From NCBI GenBank assembly GCA_036346225.1, contig JARFIW010001189.1, positions 620,001 to 684,000 of the forward strand: a DNA stretch of 64,000 nucleotides. The letters are read 5' to 3'. Positions 44,801 through 55,952 of this stretch are shown piece after piece. The first letter of the stretch is position 1; each line of letters begins with the position of its first letter. The translations under genes and the position numbers were made by a program. The notes beneath the pieces were generated by a model. That model made no database searches and was not told the DNA's origin. It was given only the letters and a program-made list of their open reading frames with translations. The DNA is from Platerodrilus igneus. Its lineage: Eukaryota; Arthropoda; Insecta; Coleoptera; Lycidae.

Positions 44801-46424
44801 CTACGTATGTGCAAAATAGTCTAATCTACGTCTACTTCTACCTTTTTTCCTTTTCTTTACTTTTAATATAATCCGCACTACTTTCTCATGCCTTAGTATG
44901 CGTCCAATCATCCAAACTCTCATATTTTTTACTGTTTTCCACATATTTTTTCTTCCCGTACTATTTCTAGAACTTCTTTGTTCTGAACTTTGTTTGTCCA
45001 TATCTTCATCATACGTTTACACACCACATTTCAAAAACTTTCTATCTTTTTCCTGTTCACTCTTTCTATTATCGACGTTTCATAACTATACGGTGCTGTG
45101 CTCCATACATATGCTTTCAATAATCCTTTCTTTATTACTATATTTCTTGTCTTTGAACATGTAGTTCCTTTTTCTTCTTGAATACAGCACTGCCTTGTGA
45201 TCGTTCTTGTTTTATATCGTTTGTACGCTTCCTACCTTGTGTTATTTGACTTCCTAGGTAACCAAACCTCAACCTCTTACAAGTTCTTGTTTCTTATTTG
45301 AATTCTGATTTTTGATTTATTTATCCCTCCTTCACAAACCAGTATTTTTGTTTTAGTTTTGTTAACTTCCATAACGTATCTCTCTGTTAGTATTGTTTCC
45401 TTTTCATTCAATGCTGCTTCTAACTCTTCCTTGCTAGATGATAATACCGCTATATCATTTGCAAATCTAAGCATGTCAATCGTTTGTCCTTGCACCATAA
45501 TTCCAAATGTCTTTCAGCGCTTGGCAGTATTCATTGTCTCTTCGATGTACAAGTTAAAAATTAACTAGGATAGGGCATATCCCTGTCTCACTGCTTTCCT
45601 GATATTTACTTCTCTACGTGTCTGTTCTAATTTTACTACAGTCGTTTACTCTTAGAATAAGCTGTGTACTATTCCTCTATCCCCATAACTTATTCACATC
45701 ATATTTAGTATTTCGAACATTCCTTTTTATTCTGCATTTGTCAAATGCTTCTTGCAAATCTACAAACATTGTATGCACGCTTTCTCTTTTTCTACTGTTT
45801 ACTCCATTATCACTCTTAAAGTTAAAATAGCCTCCCGTGTTCCACTATTTCTCTTAAACCCAAATTGATCTTTTAATATTTCTTCAGTCCATCTTTTCAT
45901 CCGCCTTTGTACAATTCTAGTTATAATTTTAATAAGTGTGCTATTAAACCTATTGTTAGAAAATTTTCACATTTATGTGCATCACCCTTTTCTGATATCG
46001 TGACTATAGTGTTACGTTTGAAATCTTTGGGTATCTCGCTTATCTCATACATATAAATTACAAGTTAGAAAAGACGTTCTGTTACTACTTGTCCAGCGGT
46101 TTTTAGAGTTTTTGCTTGTACCTTACTTTTATCCGGTAGCTTATTGGTTTAAGACTCCTTAATTCTAACCCAAACTCATCACTAAATAAAGGATATCCCA
46201 CGTCAGCCATTTCATTGACTCATTCCTGTTCTAGTGCTTCTACTTCCGGTCGTGCATATAAATATGCTATATACATTTGCCATCTGATCAGTTTTTCTAC
46301 ATTTGCTATACAGATGTCTCCTCCGACATCCCATATATTTTTGCTATACTGTTTTATATATCTAAAATTCATACTATTTAGTTTGTATGCTTCGTCTGCC
46401 TTTCCTATTTCCGTCTTTAATTCC
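44801..46424 (-). pseudogene. RTE-b reverse transcriptase, 3' portion
   Basis: Minus-strand readings give IDMLRFANDIAVLSSSKEEL (45410-45490; the motif C pair is altered to AND), EVNKTKTKILVCEGG and, in the C-terminal domain, MWKTVKNMRVWMIGRILRHE and RRRLDYFAHT (44801-44960). Upstream, recognisable pieces of the polymerase extend to about 46400 (cttcgtctgcctttcctatt is the complement of the RTE-a text near 20280). Several stops and shifts. The replaced first Asp of the catalytic pair would itself inactivate it. Confidence 0.85.
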
Positions 46425-46646
46425 CTATAGTAGAGGACAAAAAATACAACTATAGTAAGTCTGCTTATCGTAAAAGGCGATTAAAAGGCGCAGCAAAAGG
46501 CAGTAGCCTTGCTGGCTAAAAAATATTGGAGGAGAGTCGGTTGGTCTGGGGCGATCCTCAATAATTTACAGATACGGCTTTTTGCTAAAATCTTTAAAAA
46601 CTGCGTCATGGACAGATATGGGAACCCACCATAATATTTTCCATGT

Positions 46647-47531
46647 ATGCGCGGCCTAAAACACGAAATATGTATGATAGAGAGTTCACTAGTAAAATTC
46701 TTGTCCGGAGGTAAAATACCCCTTCATTCGGATCTCCGGGATTGGGTACTTGGGGCCCATCATTATAAGAATTTAAAACAACGGGTTGATTTAGTGTTAG
46801 GGACTTGGAATGTAAGGTCATTGCTTGGAGTAGATAAGTTAACGAATTTATTAGTAGAAATGAGAAAAGGAAAGCTGGACATTTTAGGTATTAGTGAGGT
46901 GAGATGGCCAGATAGTAATGACTTTTGGAAAGATAATTATAGAATAATTACTTCTTCAACTAATGGACAGGCAGGGGTAGGAATAGTGTTAGGTTAAAAA
47001 TTAGGACGCAAAGTTAAAGAGTACTTACAATTTAGACATAGAATAATTATGGTTAGATTGAGTACGAAACCCACAGATACTGTTTTAGTATAAGTTTACA
47101 TGCCAACAACTCAGTACCAGGATAGGGAATTAGAAAAGGTATACGAAGATATAAATAGTACAGTGAGAAAAGTAAAGGGAGATGAAAATTTAATAGTTAT
47201 GGGAAATTTTAATGCGTCAGTGGGAGAGAGTAGTGAGGGAAAAATGGTAAGAAAATTTGGGTATGGTAGACGAAATGATAAAGGAGAAAGATTAGTTGAG
47301 TTTTGCCAGGAACATAGATTAGTAACTGTAAACACTCTATTCGAACAACATGTTAGAAGAAGATATACCTGGAAAACGCCAGATGATAGAGCTAGAAACC
47401 AAATAGATTATATTTTAGTTAAACAAAGATTTAGAAACCAAGTTAAAAACTGTCGTAGTTATCCAGGGGCTGACATAGGTAGCGATCATAACTTAGTTAA
47501 AATGAAGTCTAAGCTGAAACTGAAAAGTTGA
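46647..47531 (+). pseudogene. RTE-c endonuclease domain
   Basis: Two pieces of one frame series (46647-46997 and 47100-47531), separated by a TAA at 46995-46997 and a TAA near 47091. Motifs: GTWNVRSLLGVDKL, ILGISEVRWPDSNDF, ENLIVMGNFNASVGE, RRRYTWKTPDDRARNQIDYIL and GADIGSDHNLVKM, so the catalytic S-D-H is intact here unlike in RTE-a. A TGA at 47529-47531 ends the reading. This is the best preserved EEP endonuclease in the window, but it is still interrupted. Confidence 0.85.
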
Positions 47532-47973
47532 GAAAGGTTAAAAGAGAGGGATGGGATCTAGGTAAGCTTAACGATAGTGTAGTAAAAGACGTATATAAAC
47601 AAGTATTAGATAACAAGATCAAAGAGATAGCTATAGGAGGGGACGTAGAAATTAGTTGGAAAAAAATAAAAAGAGCTGTACATGATACAGCAACGCAGAC
47701 TATAGATAAGAAAAAAATAAAAGCGAGAAAACCCTGGGTAACAAAGGAGATATTAGATTTAATAGAGAACAGAAGAAAGCTTAAACCTTTCAGAGAATTG
47801 GATAGTAAAAGTAAGCAAAAATATAATAGAGTTAAAAATAAGATAGTACATGAGTGTAGAAAAGCTAGAAATAAATGGATGGAGGAGAATCGTAAGGGAA
47901 TACAAAATGATTTGAGAATAGATAAGACAGACAGAGCTTATAGGACAGTTAAAGAGTTTTTCGGGGAAGATAA

Positions 47974-48019
<46 letters not shown>

Positions 48020-49045
48020 GTATTAAAAATGAGATTAACGAGCTTCTAATAAATAAAGTTGAGGTAGCAGATAGATGGAAAAGATATTTAGAAGATTTAT
48101 ATAAGGGAGACAATATGGATGAGTTAGAGAACGACCAAGAAGAGGATGTAGAAATAGGGTTCTCAATACTAAGAGAGAAATTTGACAGAGCTGTTAGGGA
48201 TCTTAAACTAAATAAAGCGCCTGGGATAGACGATATACCCGCAGAATTAATAAAATATGCAAGTCAGAAAACTTTAGACAGATTATACGAACTAGTAAAA
48301 GTAATAAATGACACAGGTAAGGTCCCAATAGATTTCGAAAAAAATATTATTATCCCAATCCCAAAAAGTCAAGAGCTGATGGTTTTGAGAATTTTAGAAC
48401 GGCTAGTTTAACTTCCCACGCTTCCAAAATACTAACAATAATAATTAAAAATAGAGTAGAAGCTTTGAATAAGAATTATTTAGGCGAAAACCAATATGGT
48501 TTTCGTAAAGACTGAGGGACTAGAGAACCGATACTAATGATTAAGGTAATTATCGAAAAAAGGTTACAAAAAAAATAAAAAGACTAAATTCGCGTTTGTA
48601 GATTTAGAAAAAGCATTTGATAGGGTTAATTAGATTGTTGTGTTCAGGGTTTTGCGAAAAATAGGAATCTCTCATAGGAATAGAAAAATTATGTACAACC
48701 TATATAAAAACCAAAACGTAGTAATTTGATTTGATGAAATATAGAAAAGGAAGCGAAGATTAGAAATGGTGTTAGACAGGGCTGTATGCTATCTCCCTTG
48801 ATTTTTAATGTTTATATTGAGTAATCTTTAAACTTAGCTAGAGAGGGAAAAGAGATAGGTATTAGTATACAGGGACAGAAAATAAACATGTTTCGTTTTG
48901 CAGATGATATAGCCATTATAGCAGAGTCTAGAAAAGAGTTAGGAGAGTTTTTAAATATTTTAGATGAGATACTACAAAGTAACTATAGTATCAGAATTAA
49001 CTCAGGAAAGACAAAGATAATGACAAGTGAGTTACAAAACTAGGC
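47528..49045 (+). pseudogene. RTE-c reverse transcriptase, with AT microsatellite in the coding region
   Basis: The connecting region reads KARKPWVTKEILDLIENRRKL (in pieces) to GEDKN, where an (AT)n tract translates as alternating Ile-Tyr and shifts the frame. The polymerase resumes with GIKNEINELLINKVE and DLKLNKAPGIDDIPAELI. Later pieces are FRTASLTSHASKIL, ENQYGFRKD, VRQGCMLSPLIFNVYI (motif B) and FRFADDIAIIAESRKE (motif C intact, about 48895-48945). Stops and shifts from 48395 onward break it. The last domain is very short compared with RTE-a: after TSELQN the text jumps to GRPRPNYISQIIRNLGCEGY (about 49225-49285). Confidence 0.85.
47976..48016. repeat. (AT)n microsatellite inside RTE-c coding sequence
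   Basis: About 41 bp of AT repeat between the endonuclease-RT linker and the polymerase. It changes the reading frame (frame before and after differ by one), so its expansion is one of the inactivating lesions. Confidence 0.95.
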
Positions 49046-49690
49046 TTAAGTATTACCATAACATATAATTTAACCCTTTTCCTTTTTTAGAGAGGATAAC
49101 CAGGTAATATTACATTTCCTTTTAAATGGAAATCATGTAAACATGTTAGAGTTCTTTAACAACCATCAGGTTGCTATTATTTATGTAGAACCAGGTAGAT
49201 AGGAAAAAGATAGAAGGATATAGGAAGACCTAGACCAAACTATATTAGTCAAATTATTAGAAATTTAGGTTGTGAAGGGTATGTAGAGCTTTTTAGATTA
49301 GCACAGAATAGAAACGAAGTTAGAGCTGCGTCAAACCGACCTTAAGTAAGGTCGAAAACAAAATGATGATGATTGTTCTATAGCTTTCCCGTATTTGCAT
49401 ATAAATTCCGATTATATGACTTCGTTCGGTCTGTTATTTTCTATTAAATTCAGAATATGCTTTGTAATCCATGGTTTATTGTTTTCTGTTTGTTTATTCC
49501 TCAGTATATCTCTTGTCGCGCCATGTTTAAGCTGGATTTTAAGTTATTCTATTTTGCTTTTACTTCCTTAGTATCAGAAAATTTTACCGATAACTTTCAG
49601 CAATTCATTTAACTTTTACACAAATTTTTAGTGGATATCTATATCTTTTACTTGCTCAAAGTCATAGTACTTTATCCTTTTGTAAAATTC

Positions 49691-52199
49691 GTGGCAATAT
49701 AGTACGCCCTCTCTGTGGCAAACGTTGTTAACTAGAACGTGTGCTGTACTTTTCACGTCTATAATAAACCCAAACGTGTTTGTGCAACTAGGGGAAGTTG
49801 ATTTGGAAGCTTCAGAAGTGACATCGCTCTCAGCATCCGCATGATTTCAGCGAAGAAACGTGCACCAGGAACAAAGACTAAATGGCATTAGACAGACGCA
49901 AAACTAGTTTAGTTGTTTCTATGCATAAAGTTTCTAGCCCAAAGATTTGGGTAAAAAATGAATAAAAATTGTATTCTTGCAGTTGTTGTAACACTAGGTT
50001 TGGTAAACTACTAAAAATAAAATTCAGTGAAGGAATTGTTTAGTAAAGGCAAATATTTTAGATTATCAAAGGTTAATCACATATTAAATAATTGTGTACT
50101 AAGAGAAAGGGAAAGTATTACAAAGTGTTCGCAAGTTGACAGATATAAGGTTGCTAGGGATTGTTGGTCTAATAAGGAGGATTTGGGAAAATCGTTAGGG
50201 TGGAATGCTCTCAAGAGAAATGCTTACTTTGTACTAAAGTCAGATTTACATTTTCAAGCTAATTGTAAAGAACACGAGCATAGAGGTGACTAAAAGTTCA
50301 AACTTTGTAAACTATTTCAAATGGTAAATACAACTTATTTTAAACGGCATATTTCATAAAAATTTATTAATTGACAAAATGTTAGTCTGGTATCATGGGT
50401 ATAATTTCATCAAACAATTTATTACAGCCAAATTTCTACGGTTTATCTATAAATCGTGGGCAGTGTGTATTGAAGAAGAGCTTTTAGTATAATTTTTTGG
50501 TACATTGTGAAGAGAACCATCACATGCAATTCTCGTGGCACTTAAATTGTCTCCAAGACGCCATCAGCAGTGCAAAATCCATTTACTTTGACTATCTTTT
50601 AGCAGCCATACTGAAACCGTTGGTTTTGTAGTTTCTACATTTCCCATTATTCTTAGTAATTTGGTATTATTTCTGTGCTTAGATCGTCATGGTCTGTAAT
50701 GCCTTTTATGTTGGTAACTTCAATGTGGATAAGAACCTGTTAACGAAGCCATTGTTCTTCTTTCAACAAACGCCGCTTCTGACAAGCAGTCTTTTGATAC
50801 ATCCATCTTAATCTCGTTTTATAACGGTTTTGGATGTATTAAATAATATATTTGTTGAGTAGATTTTAGTATTTCATTGGTTTATACGTTTATTTTCTAC
50901 TCACAATACCGTCTTGTGGATATTTCCTGCTTTTACTTATATTAGGTAAGCCATGTTTTTTTTTGTTTTGTGTTTCCTGTATTAATCATTTATCTTTCAG
51001 AATCTTGTATTATATGAATATCAAAGTTGCTCTTTGTTATCTATTTATTCATTGAGACCTACTTCTGTGGTAAAATATATCTTCCTGAAATTTCAGCACT
51101 AATATGAATTTCAGGATGTTTAATCTTGGATTTTAATCTTGATTTTAATCTTGATATTAATCTTGTTTCATGTGTAAGTGATCCAGAAACAGATCCCTAT
51201 ACTAGCCCTTGGATGCTCCTTGTGAGCCCACTTCAATTCTGTACTATTCGTCCGTTTGGATTCCTGTTTTAATTCAAGATTAAATATTACTTCATTCAAC
51301 GATTTATGGACTGAAGAATCACTAAAATCGGAAAACATTGATTTGTGATCCATACTCCAGGTTGTATACTTAGAAGTTAGTTATATTGCTGTATTTGCTG
51401 TGTGTGGCGTTACGCAAGTATCGACGTAATTATTGTTTATTCTTCAGTGAATCTGTGTAATTAGCAGTATGCTGGTTATATTATTGCATTGTTATTGGTA
51501 AACTATATCAAACTCTAGGTATCCTACCATCAGTTGTTCCTGTGTTTACTCATGTTATACGTCAGCACTGGAGCTTAGCGATCCACTAGCTAGTGATCGC
51601 ATCGTCGAGGTATGCTTAATTTATGCCGCTTTCTGGCGAGTAATCATTTACATTAATTAATATTTATTGCTAACCTGTAGGTAAAAAGCCATTTGTGTGT
51701 ATTATTGTAAGACCTTTCTCCTGAGTGTTTTTGAAATTTACTTACTAGCGAGAAACATTTTGCGGCTAGTTTAATGTCAATTTGTACTCGCCAACAGGCG
51801 AAAGATACCTTAGATTCACTGCTTTTAGTGGGATACCGGTTTATATCATCCTTTATGTGTATTATTAAAATACGTTTACATTTGCATTGCCACTGTGGTG
51901 TGTATTTAATTCCAGATAATGTGGTCGTACATGTAATTCAGTTATTTTGAAATAAAGTTATATGATTGTAGTGGCTACCGTTGTTATATTGCTATTTAGG
52001 TGTGATATTATGCGAAAGCATTGAGACTTGGAGTTTTGTAGTTCTTTCGGCATTTTAATCAAGTCTCTGGCGCCTCTTATATACTGTATTTACTTGTAGG
52101 TCTCTTCGGGTTCTTAAAGATCTACTTGCAGGAATCAAGATCCACCCCTGCAGAAGAATCTTTATTAGCCGAGGTGCAATAAGTTACCGTATCTACCCT
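49691..52199. other. No recognisable gene
   Basis: A 2.5-kb AT-rich stretch. An 88-codon frame at 50027-50293 has ordinary amino-acid composition but no family match I know. A short array of (g/a)attttaatcttg units lies at 51115-51165. A near-perfect palindrome, gcgatccactagctagtgatcgc, lies at about 51577-51601. No element ends were identified. Confidence 0.45.
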
Positions 52200-52640
52200 A
52201 AAGAACCCACCTTTGTAAGCTTTCATCAGAATTACCGTGACAATACTTAGTTTCGTAAACTGAACAAAATTCGATATGGAGCATCCAGCACTATGCGAGA
52301 AAAACACAATTCAAAAATTCCCCATCAAATCTTTGACTGAACTTAAAAATATGGAAGAAACTCATACAATTTTCAATTCGACAGCAAAAATTAATGTTTG
52401 TTGTCAAATGGAACGACAATAAATACGTAACGTCAACCACTAATTCTGATACTGTATAACCGTTTACACCAGTACAAAGATGGCGGATGAAAAGGAAAAC
52501 ATATGTATCTGTCACTCAGCCAAGAGCAATTTACAATTATAATTGGTACATGGCGAGCGTTGATCATTATGAGCGACTTTTGGAAAGCCATTCACCTTTA
52601 GTAAAGAGAAAAATCGTTTTGGTGTTTATCTAGTAACGCG
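52200..52640 (+). pseudogene. piggyBac-type transposase relic (C-terminal part)
   Basis: Readable pieces are MREKNTIQKFPIKSLTELK (about 52293-52350), KINVCCQ, KWNDNKYVTSTTN (about 52407-52448), PFTPVQRW and YNYNWYMASVDHYERLLESHS (in pieces, about 52535-52600). They match the end of the piggyBac catalytic domain, where KWxDNKxV and YNxxMGGVDxxD blocks are expected; here MGGVD is changed to MASVD. The relic covers a different part of the protein from the one at 6.1-6.6 kb. It abuts the broken end of the Gypsy-D polymerase at about 52645. Confidence 0.78.
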
Positions 52641-52644
52641 AATC

Positions 52645-53160
52645 GTTGATATTCTGCATAGCCTTCACTAGTGCAGTCGTACTCGAGGACAAACCAAACG
52701 GGACCACTTTAAATTGGTATATTCTTCCTTCTACAGAAAAACCCGTATATTTCCTTGATTCTCGTGCTAATGGAATCAACCAAAATGAATTCTTTTAGTC
52801 TAATTTGCTATAGATTTTCTTATTACCTATTCTTGCTAATATGCTATCCATCGTTGGTGGACAATTGTATTGCGGTTTCGTTCGCTTATTAATCTTTCTT
52901 GCATCTAAACATAACATGATGCTATCATCACTTTTCTTCACGACGACTAATAGATTTACAAAATGTGTACTGGAGCTTTCTATGATACCTCCACGTAACA
53001 TTTCTTCTATTTCTTCCTTCACTCTATCCTTAATGCTACTGGAATAGGATATATTTTAGTGTTAAACGGTTCAGTGTTTAATACTTCCAACTTGTGCACA
53101 TAACCTGTGGCAATTCTTGATTTCGACCCTATTAATTTTGAATGCTTTCTTAATAATATC
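52645..53160 (-). pseudogene. pol: Gypsy-D reverse transcriptase, N-terminal half
   Basis: The minus strand reads KEEIEEMLRGGIIESSSTHF, VVVKKSDDSIMLCLDARKIN, then TMDSILARIGNKKIYSKLDL (motif A region, about 52795-52860). After a shift it continues as IPLARESRKYTGFSVEG, then FKVVPFGLSSSTTALVKAM (about 52660-52700), just before motif C. The catalytic YVDD-type block is not present because the sequence breaks off into the piggyBac relic. Confidence 0.85.
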
Positions 53161-53161
53161 T

Positions 53162-53715
53162 TCACCCTATTTTTAAATCTTCTGGACATTTAATCTCTTC
53201 GTTTTCATTTCCCTCTTTATCTATTTCATCATTAAACTGATTAATATTCACGCAGTCACCCTCTATTTCTATATTACCTTCTTCATACCATTTAATATAT
53301 TTCCCATTACACTTTATCTCTTTGCATTCTGCATTTATATTCAACCCCAAATTATCTATAATATCCATCCCAAATATAATATCTATCTTTAGTCCAGGTA
53401 CAACCATAAAATCATTTTCCCATTTCACATCTCCCATTTCACATCTCAGAATTACCATTTCATTTGTTATAGAAGATCTCTTATTGTTTGGTGCCACCAA
53501 ATTACACCTCGTTATAGGTATCGCTTTATCCCTCAATTTACCTCGTTTAACAAATTCTTCCGCAACAAGTGATGTTTCTGCCCCAGTATCAATCAATACT
53601 CTAACTATTCTTTTTTCCACTCTTAAATTAACTATTGGAAATAAGTTCCTTTCAAATCTTTCTAATTCATTTTCCGTTTCATGTTTAATTAATTCGCGCT
53701 GGTTTTCGTATCCGT
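53162..53715 (-). pseudogene. pol: Gypsy-D protease
   Basis: The frame at 53162-53620 (with upstream text to about 53715 in the same reading) contains KRIVRVLIDTGAETSLVAEE (active site D-T-G) and KIDIIFGMDIIDNLGLNI, the second protease block. It ends with a Glu/Asn-rich linker and then a stop near 53160. The region between gag and protease carries a shift at about 53735. Role: processing of the Gag-Pol precursor. Confidence 0.85.
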
Positions 53716-53748
53716 TTATCAGTAGAAATTTACTTGGTTCGTCCGTAC

Positions 53749-55094
53749 CTAAAAATTTTGGTTTTGCGTGGAAGGTACTGCCTGACTCGTTATTTCTGCG
53801 TATGTGCGATTATTATTATTCTTTGTTTGCGTGCAATCAATATTTCTCGTTTGCATGCGTCGATCCTCATTTTCATGCCTATTTATTTCTCGATTATTAT
53901 TTCCCTCGTGATTAGTCCGCTCTGTTTGTTGCCTTGGTAGCTGACCCGTATTTCTACTTCGCCTGAAATCATTATTAAAATTGTTATAATTCCCCTTATT
54001 AAAATTTCTCCTATGATTATAATTGTTTCGTTGATAATTACTTCGAGTCTCAGTATTTTTCTGCATCCTTATAAAATTTGTGCGTTGATTATTTTCCGTT
54101 TTATTATTAGACTCCAACTCATCATACTTTTGTAAATATTCTATAAATGTGTCCCGGTCCACTATATTCTGTTTCGTGATATATCTTTTTATTTCAGGGT
54201 TAAAATGCCCTGTCAAATATTTTATAATTTGTTTATCATGTAGAGGAGGATTTAATTGTTTCGCTACGGTAAACTTTTCAATAGCATATAATTTCAGCGT
54301 TATTCCTCTATCTGAATTGTACTTTCCCATGCTCAGGTTATTCCTAACTTAATCTTGTTGATTATCCCCCCAAAAATGACTAGAAATTTTTGTTCAAACT
54401 GTTGAAATGTTTCGATTTCGCTCTCAACTAAGTTATACCACATTTCAGCTCCCCTTTTCAGCATTAATTTTATTAAGTTTAATATATATAACTCGTCTGT
54501 TGAGCCCTGCACTAACATTTTAATGTTTTTCAAAAAGATTTTTGGATTCAATTTTCCGTCTCCGTAAAATTTAGTATAATGGTCGATTAAAAGATTTGGT
54601 TGAGTTAGCATAATTGGTTCCCTACTATTAAAATTTGCTGAATTAGTTTTTAAATTACTTATTTCCCCATTTATCGTCCTGAATTCGGTTTCACAATTTT
54701 CTTCAACGCTCCCTATTTTGATATTTAAATTCGTGATTCTATCGTTCGTTTCACTTTCATATTTCTCCTGTTTTGATTCCACCATTCCAATATGATCCCA
54801 TACACAGTCGATTTCCTCCGTAACCCTGACGATTTTCTCTTGCATTTGCACCCTCATCTCCGCAATTGTCTGGTTGGTTTCCCTTAATCCATCACTTAGA
54901 ATTTTAATTTCTTTACCCAATTTTTCACTGTTCTCGTCGATTTTTGTCGTCATGTTTTTAATGGCCTCCTAATTTTTGTCCATTTTACTATTCAGTGCCA
55001 TTAAAATCTCCATCATTTTTGTTTCCTGTGAGGTCCGCCTTTCCTCGCTAGAACTCCTTTCAAACGTTATACTTTCTCGGGATCCTCTATCCAT
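53749..55094 (-). pseudogene. gag: Gypsy-D gag
   Basis: The ATG at 55094-55092 starts MDRGSRESITFERSSSEERR. A TAG near 54970 breaks it, and the next ATG (54953) continues MTTKIDENSEKLGKEIKIL, then a long predicted coiled coil (residues about 1-110), followed by the capsid (PNLLIDHYTKFYGDGKLN, FQQFEQKFLVIFGG). A shift near 54335 leads into a frame giving KYNSDRGITLKLYAIEKF, KQIIKYLTGHFNPEIK and a strongly Asn/Arg-rich tail (NYQRNNYNHRRNFNKG). No CCHC knuckle is seen; the basic tail may take over nucleic-acid binding. Confidence 0.82.
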
Positions 55095-55309
55095 TATTAT
55101 ATTTGCACTAAAATTTTAAATACTAAAATAGATCTGTACAAATGTCTCTGAATTCTTAATTTCGCAATTTTTCGCAAATTAACTCCTTAAAGCCCCGGTT
55201 TAATTTAATAATTTTATTTTAAATCCCACGGTCATATTTTCAAATTTACTTTTATTTAATTCGAGTCTCTTCGTTCAGGTCGCTGTATTTTATCGTGGTA
55301 AAATATTCT

Positions 55310-55328
55310 CGGCCAATGTTGGGCGCCA
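55310..55328 (-). promoter_or_regulatory. Primer binding site of Gypsy-D
   Basis: On the minus strand TGGCGCCCAACATTGG follows an LTR end (...TTTCCA). The first part equals the tRNA-Lys type site of Gypsy elements, TGGCGCCCAAC, while the last bases differ. Confidence 0.65.
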
Positions 55329-55952
55329 TGGAAATTGATATGATAACGCCGTACTCGGTGTTCTGACGTTTTTACTTAACGCCACCGCTCTGTGTTCTCA
55401 CTTCAAACTTACTAATTTTATTATTATGCCACGGCTAGCCCTTTTTAATCTACACAGAGTGCACAACGTTACGATGATCAATTTTTCTCTTCTCCACCCC
55501 TTTATGATTACCTATTTGTTTGAATTTATAAAACGAAGTCAATTAATTTCATATAATGAAAAGAAATAATATTTACAATTTTTGAAATTCTTTAAATACA
55601 TTCCTCAATCAATCAATATCATATGTATCATTTATCCCAGAATTTATATACTTTGAATTCAATCTAAAATCACCAAAAACTACACCCTTACAAAAAATCT
55701 GGAACGTTCTAGACTTTTTTATCATATATTACGTAAGTTTAACGTATGCAACATTTCTTGTTGACTTTATTACAAATTTTGTATAAATTGAATAAACTCA
55801 GTATTAAAATTTAAATTGAAAAATATTTTAAAATAAATATACCTGTGATATGTTGTTCGTGTTGTGGATCAGCACCCCTTTGCTGTCTTCAATCGTCTAC
55901 TAATGCTCTACTTAGTTGAACCTGTGTTTGAGTACAGTTATCCCTCGTTTTC
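55329..55952 (-). repeat. Probable 5' LTR of Gypsy-D
   Basis: The plus strand starts TGGAAATTG next to the primer site. The outer boundary is inferred from gttttcca near 55952, which would give TGGAAAAC...CAATTTCCA termini. No second LTR is available for comparison, so the outer end is a guess. Confidence 0.35.

Larger units (their letters stand above)
46431..49377 (+). mobile_element. RTE-c: RTE element of a second subfamily, nested in RTE-b
   Basis: It has a 5' untranslated region, an endonuclease-reverse transcriptase reading with few breaks, a short 3' region and an atgatgatg tail. The word ctatag occurs at both junctions (46425-46430 and 49378-49383) and may be the duplication. Its protein is clearly related to but distinct from RTE-a, RTE-b and RTE-e. 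The opposite orientation and the flanking RTE-b halves show it inserted later than RTE-b. Confidence 0.85.
44690..49690 (-). mobile_element. RTE-b: minus-strand RTE copy interrupted by RTE-c
   Basis: The 3' part occupies 44690-46424 and the upstream part 49384-49690; between them lies the plus-strand RTE-c. On the minus strand the tail is ttaatgatgaag (near 44692). The upstream piece matches RTE-a 19900-20239, with shared words aatgaattgct, gatactaaggaagta and ccatggat. The 5' endonuclease portion is missing. The break after gaacaat corresponds to RTE-a about 20239. Confidence 0.85.
52645..55952 (-). mobile_element. Gypsy-D: minus-strand Ty3/Gypsy element truncated in reverse transcriptase
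   Basis: Read on the minus strand from high to low coordinates: probable LTR, primer site, gag, protease and the first half of reverse transcriptase. The remainder and the 3' LTR are absent. The truncation point at about 52645 coincides with the piggyBac relic. Coding stretches are less decayed than those of Gypsy-A and Gypsy-B. Confidence 0.82.

Noticed and set aside
51577..51601. Palindrome gcgatccactagctagtgatcgc as a regulatory or replication site
   Set aside because: Single short palindrome without neighbouring features; it is expected occasionally in this amount of sequence.
53322..53915. 197-codon plus-strand frame
   Set aside because: It is antisense to the Gypsy-D protease and gag tail, which carry recognisable motifs on the minus strand.
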